The notes below the pieces were generated by a model that searched no databases, was not told the origin of the DNA, and saw only the letters and a program-made list of their open reading frames with translations. The position numbers and the translations under genes are program-made. A stretch of DNA of 5,298 bases from an uncultured Chloroflexota bacterium (lineage in GTDB: Bacteria > Chloroflexota > Anaerolineae > Aggregatilineales > Phototrophicaceae), in NCBI GenBank assembly GCA_937864975.1, contig CALMDI010000533.1, positions 1-5,298 of the forward strand. Reading direction: 5' to 3'. Below, piece by piece: positions 1 to 3,763 of this stretch. Every line of letters begins with the position of its first letter. The first letter of the stretch is position 1.

Positions 1-8
1 TTCCAGGT

Positions 9-50
9 TCTCCCTCCCCGAAATCGGGGAGGGAGACAGAGGGTGGGGTT
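9..50 (+). repeat. Hairpin plus G-run tail repeat, copy A
   Basis: A perfect 13-bp inverted repeat (9-21 pairing with 24-36, centre AA) made of CCCTCCCC and GGGGAGGG blocks is followed by a G-rich tail GAGGGTGGGG (40-49). The same plan of a C/G hairpin followed by a G-run tail recurs at three other places within 370 bp, so this is a member of an interspersed palindromic repeat family (REP-like). No coding potential. Confidence 0.7.
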
Positions 51-101
51 TCGCGTCAGAACTAGCAATCAAGGTAGTATATAAGCTTTTTACAGTTTCC
101 T

Positions 102-124
102 CCCACCCCCTGCCCCGCGCGGGG
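102..124 (-). repeat. Hairpin plus G-run tail repeat, copy B (inverted)
   Basis: Read on the minus strand, this is the 12-bp perfect palindrome CCCCGCGCGGGG (113-124) followed by the tail CAGGGGGTGGGA. It has the architecture of copy A in opposite orientation, so A and B point towards each other across the A/T-rich island at 61-98. The hairpin sequence differs from the other copies while the tail is conserved, which is typical of divergent members of one repeat family. Confidence 0.6.
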
Positions 125-165
125 TTCCCGCCTGTGGCGGGAACTTTAGTCTGCCTCCGGCAGAC
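124..165. repeat. Two tight perfect hairpins in tandem
   Basis: GTTCCCGCC (124-132) pairs perfectly with GGCGGGAAC (136-144) around a TGT loop. Five bases later GTCTGCC (149-155) pairs with GGCAGAC (159-165) around a TCC loop. Together with the palindrome at 113-124 they form three consecutive hairpins. The first is followed by TTTAG, so it could act as a weak terminator for a gene ending before the window, but there is no real T tract and I do not call it one. Confidence 0.65.
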
Positions 166-190
166 CCCTAATGCGGGATCGGAGCAGAGA

Positions 191-267
191 GGTTGAATGG
201 TCAGCCTCACCCCCACCCCTGCCCCCGCCCACAAGGAGGGAGGGGAGAAAAGGCTGACCATTCAACC
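191..267. repeat. 17-bp perfect inverted repeat enclosing repeat copy C
   Basis: The arm GGTTGAATGGTCAGCCT (191-207) is repeated exactly in reverse complement at 251-267. The 43-nt interior is C-rich then G-rich and can itself pair imperfectly, so the whole 77 nt could form one long stem. The arms, unlike the interior, are not low-complexity. This looks like a fold-back element, or a repeat unit with its own outer arms. No product is encoded. Confidence 0.75.
210..245 (-). repeat. Hairpin plus G-run tail repeat, copy C (inverted)
   Basis: On the minus strand the segment begins with the 18-mer CCCCTCCCTCCTTGTGGG and continues into a tail of G runs of three to five. The same 18-mer occurs on the plus strand at 334-351 (copy D), and the tails match apart from a few substitutions and one indel. 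C and D are therefore clear copies of the same element in inverted orientation, pointing away from each other. Confidence 0.75.
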
Positions 268-301
268 GATGTGTTCCGATAGGGCACTAAGCGCCCATGA
301 A

Positions 302-343
302 GAGGGAGGGGCGTCCAGAGGACTCCTTTAAAGCCCCTCCCTC
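302..343 (+). repeat. 11-bp inverted repeat in the glgA leader
   Basis: GAGGGAGGGGC (302-312) pairs perfectly with GCCCCTCCCTC (333-343). The 20-nt loop contains a small inner hairpin, GTCC-AGA-GGAC (313-323). The right arm is also the left arm of the copy D hairpin (334-341 with 350-357), so the two structures cannot form at the same time. It is not followed by a T tract, so a simple terminator is unlikely. Confidence 0.6.
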
Positions 344-370
344 CTTGTGGGGAGGGGTTGGGGGTGGGGG
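334..370 (+). repeat. Repeat copy D with G-quadruplex-type tail
   Basis: An 8-bp stem (334-341 with 350-357) is followed by further G runs. Four consecutive runs of at least four G (349-352, 354-357, 360-364, 366-370) are separated by only one or two bases, which fits the classical G-quadruplex pattern on the plus strand. Any transcript reading into glgA from upstream would carry it, ending 27 nt before the Shine-Dalgarno sequence. It shares an 18-bp identical core with copy C. Confidence 0.7.
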
Positions 371-397
371 ACGAAAACCAATACTGAATCCGCGTCC

Positions 398-404
398 AAA
401 GGAG
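398..404 (+). promoter_or_regulatory. Ribosome binding site of glgA
   Basis: AAAGGAG lies 7 nt before the TTG at 412. An in-frame TGA at 385 and the absence of any ATG, GTG or TTG between it and 412 make this TTG the first possible start, and the well-placed Shine-Dalgarno sequence fixes it. The next TTG (418) is too far from the site to be preferred. Confidence 0.85.
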
Positions 405-411
405 CGGTGGC

Positions 412-1887
412 TTGAGCTTGAATGTCCTGTTCGTAAGCGCCGAAGTCGATCCCTTTGCGAAGGTCGGCGGGCTTGCGGATGTCGCAGGCTCCCTGCCCAA
501 AGCGCTGCGGCGGCAGGGTGTCGACGCGCGCGTGCTGATGCCCTATTATGGCTTCATCGAGCGGGCGCGCTTTGGCATCGAGCCGCTGTTCAGCTTCGTG
601 CTTACACGCGCGACCGACACCATCGGCGTCGAAGTCTGGACGACCGTTCACGACACGGTGCCCGTGTATTTCGTCCGCGGCTTGCCCTTTTTTGGCGACG
701 AGACGACCGTTTATGGCGCGTGGGAATTCGACTCGCCGCGCTTCATTTTCTTCAATCAGGTCACAATGGCGATTGCCGAGGAGTTTGGCAGGCGGCTCGA
801 CTGGTTCCCCGACGTGTTACACGTCAACGACTGGCACACGGGCTTGATCCCGTTCCTGATTGACGAGAACCGCGCCGATCCACGGTGGGCGGCGGCAGGC
901 TCGATGGTCAGCATTCACAACATGGCATATCAGGGCGATAACGTCGGCGCGTGGCTGCTGGGGGCGGGTATCGCGCCGCGCGCGCACCCCGAGCTGGTGT
1001 CGCGCAACCTGACGGACAACCTGCTGGCAACCGCGCTCGCCTACAGCGATGTCATCAGCACCGTCAGCCCGCGCTACGCCACCGAAATCCAGTACCCCTC
1101 CATGGGCAATGGACTCGACGCCCTGCTGCGAACGCGCGTCGCCGATCTGTACGGCATCCTCAACGGGATTGACGTCGACGTGTGGAACCCGGAAACCGAT
1201 CCGGCGCTGGTCGCCAACTTCAACAGCGAGACCGTGCAGGAGCGGCGCGTCCTGAACAAGCGCCAGCTTCAGGCGGATTCCCGTCTCGACGTGCGCGACG
1301 ACGTTCCCCTGATCGGGCTGGTGAGCCGCCTCGTGTGGCAGAAGGGAATCGACCTGGCGGTACCTGCGCTGCGCCGCGTGCTGGTGGATACCGACGTGCA
1401 GTTCATCGCGCTTGGCAACGGCGAGCCGGACCTGAACCAGCAGCTTCTGCGCCTGGGACAGGACTTTCACTGGCGCGCGTCGGTGTTTCTAGGCTACAAC
1501 GCCACGGTAGCGCAGCGCATTTACGCGGGCGCTGATCTTTTCCTGATGCCGAGCCGCTACGAACCCTGCGGCGTCGGGCAGATGCTGGCGATGCGCTACG
1601 GCGCGCTGCCGCTGGTGCGCGAAACCGGCGGCTTGGCGGACACGGTTCAAAATTATGACGACGCGGACGCGGACGTCGGCACCGGATTCATGTTCCTGCC
1701 GGAAGAGCCGGACGCGATTGTCGCCACGCTGCGCTGGGCGCTGCGAACGTATCGAGACCGGCAGGACGCCTGGCGGCGAATGCAGAAACGCGCGATGGAG
1801 ACCGATTTTACGTGGGACAAAAGCGCCCGCCAGTATGCAAATTTATATGAGCAGATTCACAGCAAACGGAAGGAACGGAGTCTATGA
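412..1887 (+). CDS. glgA: Glycogen synthase (ADP-glucose type, GT5)
   Basis: The 491-residue protein transfers glucose from ADP-glucose to the non-reducing end of a growing alpha-1,4-glucan in the cytoplasm. It shows the GT-B fold signatures of family GT5 in order: the N-terminal KVGGL nucleotide-sugar motif (17-21), HVNDWHT (137-143), SIHNMAYQG (167-175), STVSPRYATEI (216-226), GILNGID (248-254), SRLVWQKGIDL (305-315) and PSRYEPCGVGQ (380-390) followed by ETGGLADTV (404-412). E384 and C386 sit where E. coli GlgA has its conserved Glu and Cys of the EPCG motif. The length matches the usual 470-490 residues, so it is full-length. The start is a TTG with a strong ribosome site. Its stop overlaps the glgC start as ATGA, implying co-transcription and translational coupling. 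The adjacent glgC supports ADP-glucose as donor. A eukaryote-type UDP-glucose synthase is excluded by these motifs. Confidence 0.97.
   Translation: MSLNVLFVSAEVDPFAKVGGLADVAGSLPKALRRQGVDARVLMPYYGFIERARFGIEPLFSFVLTRATDTIGVEVWTTVHDTVPVYFVRGLPFFGDETTVYGAWEFDSPRFIFFNQVTMAIAEEFGRRLDWFPDVLHVNDWHTGLIPFLIDENRADPRWAAAGSMVSIHNMAYQGDNVGAWLLGAGIAPRAHPELVSRNLTDNLLATALAYSDVISTVSPRYATEIQYPSMGNGLDALLRTRVADLYGILNGIDVDVWNPETDPALVANFNSETVQERRVLNKRQLQADSRLDVRDDVPLIGLVSRLVWQKGIDLAVPALRRVLVDTDVQFIALGNGEPDLNQQLLRLGQDFHWRASVFLGYNATVAQRIYAGADLFLMPSRYEPCGVGQMLAMRYGALPLVRETGGLADTVQNYDDADADVGTGFMFLPEEPDAIVATLRWALRTYRDRQDAWRRMQKRAMETDFTWDKSARQYANLYEQIHSKRKERSL
1871..1880 (+). promoter_or_regulatory. Ribosome binding site of glgC, inside the end of glgA
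   Basis: AGGAACGGAG within the last glgA codons offers two purine cores ahead of the ATG at 1884: AGGAA with 8-nt spacing and GGAG with 3-nt spacing. The first has the better distance. Its position inside the upstream gene fits coupled translation of the ATGA overlap. Confidence 0.7.
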
Positions 1888-3146
1888 AAGTTAAAGCCGT
1901 GATTCTCGCGGGCGGTGAGGGAACGCGGCTGGCGACGCTGACGGCGAAGCGCGCCAAGCCTGCCGTGCCATTCGCCGGGAAATACCGCATCATCGACTTC
2001 ACGCTGAGCAACTGCGTCAATTCGGGCATTTTCGACGTGCTGGTGCTGACGCAGTATCGCCCGCACAGCCTCAACGACCACATCGGGCGAGGGCGTCCGT
2101 GGGATCTCGACCGCTCGTTTACCGGCGGAGTCCACATCCTCCAGCCCTATAAAGGACGGCTGGACACCGACTGGTACGCCGGAACCGCCGACGCCGTGCG
2201 CCAGAACCTGAACTTTGTCCGGCGCGGGCGTCCCGATTACGTGCTCATCCTGTCCGGCGACCACATTTACGAAATGGACTACGACGTTCTGATTCAGTTC
2301 CACATCGACAAGGGAGCGGACGCGACAGTCTGCACGATCCGCGTGCCGATGGACGAGGCAAGTCGCTACGGCATTATCGACGTGGACGAGGAGTACTGCG
2401 TGCGCGAGTTCCTCGAAAAGCCCGTCAACCCGCCCGGAAACCTCGCCAGCATGGGCGTGTACGTTTTCAGCTATCCAGCGCTGGAACAACTGCTTCGCAT
2501 TGCCGGAACGGAAACACGCCCGATGACCGACTTCGGGCATCACATTCTGCCGTACATGGTCGAGCAGAATATGAATGTTTTCGCCTACCCCTACGGCGGC
2601 TACTGGATCGACGTGGGAACGGTCGAAGCCTTCTGGGAAGCGCACATGGATTTACTCGCCTCGCCGCCGTCGCTTAACCTGAATGACCGGACGTGGATTA
2701 TTCACACGGTCAGCGAGGAGCGCCCGCCGGTGTACATTCACTCCGGCGCGAGCGTGCGTAACAGCCTCGTGACCGATGGCTCGGTGATCGGCGAAGGAGC
2801 GATTGTCGAACGCTCCGTGTTATCGCCCGGCGTCTATATCGGACCGAACGCCGTGGTACGCGAGTCGATTATTCTGACCGACGCCTACATCGAGGCTGGC
2901 GCGGTGGTCGAGCGCTGCATTCTGGACAAAATCGTGGTCATCGGGCACAACGCGCACGTCGGCGCGATTCAGGACGTGGGCGAGCTTGGTATTACCTGTG
3001 TCGGCAAGAATACGCACGTTCCCGCGGGGTACACGATCGGTCACAGCGCCGTTCTCGGCACCGATTTGCGCGCCGAGGACTTTGAGCCGTTTAAGGACAA
3101 GGTCGTGCCGAACGGGATGAAGGTCGGGTATCGAATGAAGAAATAG
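1884..3146 (+). CDS. glgC: Glucose-1-phosphate adenylyltransferase (ADP-glucose pyrophosphorylase)
   Basis: The 420-residue enzyme makes ADP-glucose and pyrophosphate from glucose-1-phosphate and ATP, the committed step of bacterial glycogen synthesis. The N-terminal nucleotidyltransferase domain has the GGEGTRL loop (10-16), RAKPAVPF (23-30) and KYRIIDFTLSNC (33-44). WYAGTADAVRQN (97-108), SGDHIYEMDY (124-133, with D126 at the position of the catalytic base), REFLEKP (174-180, with K179 at the sugar-phosphate-binding lysine) and the DVGT motif in WIDVGTVEAFW (241-251) follow. Hexapeptide-like repeats of a left-handed beta-helix run from about 283 to 395. K22 aligns with the E. coli activator-site lysine K39, so allosteric control by sugar phosphates is plausible but unproven. 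The protein lacks the roughly 17-residue N-terminal extension of the E. coli enzyme. Length is normal for the family. Overlap with glgA by 4 nt marks a two-gene operon. Confidence 0.97.
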   Translation: MKVKAVILAGGEGTRLATLTAKRAKPAVPFAGKYRIIDFTLSNCVNSGIFDVLVLTQYRPHSLNDHIGRGRPWDLDRSFTGGVHILQPYKGRLDTDWYAGTADAVRQNLNFVRRGRPDYVLILSGDHIYEMDYDVLIQFHIDKGADATVCTIRVPMDEASRYGIIDVDEEYCVREFLEKPVNPPGNLASMGVYVFSYPALEQLLRIAGTETRPMTDFGHHILPYMVEQNMNVFAYPYGGYWIDVGTVEAFWEAHMDLLASPPSLNLNDRTWIIHTVSEERPPVYIHSGASVRNSLVTDGSVIGEGAIVERSVLSPGVYIGPNAVVRESIILTDAYIEAGAVVERCILDKIVVIGHNAHVGAIQDVGELGITCVGKNTHVPAGYTIGHSAVLGTDLRAEDFEPFKDKVVPNGMKVGYRMKK

Positions 3147-3170
3147 CGCCCGGCACCGCTGGCGTTTCGG

Positions 3171-3203
3171 AAAATAAAAACCGGCTTCTTTTTCGGAGCC
3201 GGT
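3171..3203 (-). terminator. Intrinsic terminator of the CBM48 gene, possibly bidirectional
   Basis: ACCGGCT (3180-3186) pairs with AGCCGGT (3197-3203) around a 10-nt loop. Read on the minus strand, the hairpin begins 14 nt after the TAG stop and is followed by TTTTATTTT, a textbook terminator. On the plus strand the hairpin begins 33 nt after the glgC stop and is followed by the weaker CTTCGTTT, so it may also end the glgAC transcript between these convergent genes. Confidence 0.85.
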
Positions 3204-3217
3204 CTTCGTTTGAACCG

Positions 3218-3535
3218 CTAGGAGTGATCGCCGTTCGAGTGACAGGACACCACTGAGTTGTCGCCGCTGAAGGGATTCGGAACGTATTTATCCGCTTCCC
3301 AATCGTTGTGCCATTCGGAGCCGTTCACCAGATAGCGGAACTGGTAATCCTGATTTCTGGAAAGCTCAAGCGTGGTCGTGAAGCTGCCGTCCTTGTTCCG
3401 CTTCATGGGCGTTGCCGACTCGTTCCAGTCGTTGAAATCGCCAACCAGGTAAACACTTTCCCCCTGCACCTGCGCGGGCAGCGAGAACGTTACCTTGCAA
3501 ACTGGCTTCGATTTCATAAACTGCTTTTTCAACAT
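3218..3535 (-). CDS. Stand-alone CBM48 (AMPK-beta-type) glycogen-binding protein
   Basis: This 105-residue protein consists almost entirely of one carbohydrate-binding module of the kind labelled isoamylase early-set or AMPK1_CBM. After a basic N-terminus (MLKKQFMKSKP) come the beta-sandwich motifs VYLVGDFNDWN (28-38) and YQFRYLVNGSEW (64-75), then a PNPFSGDNSVV end (86-96). By alignment with AMPK-beta, W37, R67, W75 and N93 fall at the glucan-contacting positions, so binding to glycogen or another alpha-glucan is likely. No catalytic domain, signal peptide or membrane segment is present. The ATG at 3535 is chosen because GGAGGGG lies 9 nt upstream. A longer frame from a TTG at 3583 would overlap the promoter's -10 box. 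The gene looks less G+C-rich than its neighbours. Its partner is unknown: it could target another enzyme to glycogen or act as a scaffold. Confidence 0.9.
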   Translation of the reverse strand: MLKKQFMKSKPVCKVTFSLPAQVQGESVYLVGDFNDWNESATPMKRNKDGSFTTTLELSRNQDYQFRYLVNGSEWHNDWEADKYVPNPFSGDNSVVSCHSNGDHS

Positions 3536-3544
3536 CGGATATGA

Positions 3545-3551
3545 CCCCTCC
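3545..3551 (-). promoter_or_regulatory. Ribosome binding site of the CBM48 gene
   Basis: On the minus strand GGAGGGG lies 9 nt before the ATG at 3535. This decides the start against a 16-residue-longer alternative. Confidence 0.85.
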
Positions 3552-3573
3552 GTGAATACATCTGTTAATATGA

Positions 3574-3602
3574 ATTGTAGCAATATACAGCCGCTTGCTC
3601 AA
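3574..3602 (-). promoter_or_regulatory. Sigma-70-like promoter of the CBM48 gene
   Basis: On the minus strand TTGAGC (3597-3602) and TACAAT (3574-3579) are separated by exactly 17 nt. A TGC directly before the -10 gives an extended -10 element. The predicted transcript starts near 3567, leaving a leader of about 32 nt that contains the Shine-Dalgarno sequence. The -35 box overlaps a small palindrome, CTTG-CT-CAAG (3594-3603), which could be chance or a protein-binding site. Confidence 0.65.
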
Positions 3603-3625
3603 GTGTCCATACGGCTACTCTTGGC

Positions 3626-3737
3626 GTTTTAGGATGAGTGTTTGCTAAGACGTGGCAAAGGTCACGCTTGGCGCGTCGTCTGGAAACACGTTATGCTTGC
3701 CACATCACGATTTATTGCGAATGCTTACTCCTAAAAC
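3626..3737 (+). repeat. Long imperfect fold-back structure upstream of glgP
   Basis: Arm 3626-3645 pairs with 3717-3737: nine perfect pairs, one bulged C (3728), then eleven more pairs of which four are G-U wobbles in the plus-strand RNA. Further in, GTGGCAA (3652-3658) pairs exactly with TTGCCAC (3697-3703), and ACG (3664-3666) can pair with CGT (3689-3691). The whole 112 nt can fold into one long hairpin with internal loops. It may be a structured leader or small RNA, or a decayed miniature inverted-repeat element. The sequence alone does not decide. Confidence 0.6.
3668..3697 (+). promoter_or_regulatory. Possible glgP promoter (weak)
   Basis: TTGGCG (3668-3673) and TATGCT (3692-3697) are separated by 18 nt. 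Both are partial matches to sigma-70 boxes. If real, transcription would start near 3704 and give a leader of about 60 nt. The site lies in the interior of the fold-back structure, so transcripts from here would carry only its right arm. No better plus-strand promoter was found between 3536 and 3763. Confidence 0.3.
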
Positions 3738-3748
3738 CGACTCTGAGC

Positions 3749-3753
3749 AGGAG
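3749..3753 (+). promoter_or_regulatory. Ribosome binding site of glgP
   Basis: AGGAG lies 10 nt before the ATG at 3764, slightly long but acceptable. The ATG at 3721 is in another frame, and no other in-frame ATG or GTG lies in the roughly 70 nt upstream that I checked, which supports this start. Confidence 0.7.
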
Positions 3754-3763
3754 CCATTCACCT

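Larger units (their letters stand above)
1..411. other. Non-coding, repeat-rich region upstream of glgA
   Basis: I see no credible gene here. Open frames on either strand are driven by C/G-run repeats and have no family-like protein content. The stretch is dominated by hairpins and poly-C/poly-G tracts (listed separately), with one A/T-rich island at about 61-98. No sigma-70-like promoter for glgA can be picked with confidence: the A/T-rich island has a TATAAG (81-86) but no matching -35 box at the right distance, and 268-300 shows nothing convincing. The glgA promoter may lie further upstream or be of a different type. Confidence 0.75.

Noticed and set aside
61..98. A/T-rich island with TATAAG as a glgA promoter
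   Set aside because: No -35-like box at 16-18 nt on either strand, and it is about 320 bp from the glgA start with several hairpins between.
9..370. CRISPR array
   Set aside because: The repeats are inverted, unequal in sequence and irregularly spaced, with no uniform spacers and no cas genes.
207..863. Open frames on both strands over the repeat region and the start of glgA (minus 207-500, minus 328-651, plus 297-863)
   Set aside because: Their translations are low-complexity Pro/Arg/Gly-rich readings of the C/G-run repeats or of glgA in another frame. None has a recognisable domain, and glgA explains the coding signal.
817..1470. 217-codon minus-strand open frame inside glgA
   Set aside because: Antisense shadow of a high-G+C gene. 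The sense frame carries all the GT5 motifs.
1660..1675. Short tandem GACGCG repeat inside glgA
   Set aside because: It encodes an acidic Asp/Ala loop (about residues 416-421) and is ordinary coding low complexity.
1857..2645. 262-codon minus-strand open frame inside glgC
   Set aside because: Antisense shadow. Its translation shows no family features, while the sense frame is a complete GlgC.
3536..3583. A TTG start at 3583 for the CBM48 gene, adding 16 residues
   Set aside because: The extra residues show no family similarity, the TTG overlaps the extended -10 promoter element, and the ATG at 3535 has a strong Shine-Dalgarno sequence.
3626..3737. tRNA or other known RNA gene in the fold-back region
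   Set aside because: No cloverleaf, no T-loop consensus and no CCA-type acceptor end. The fold is one long hairpin.
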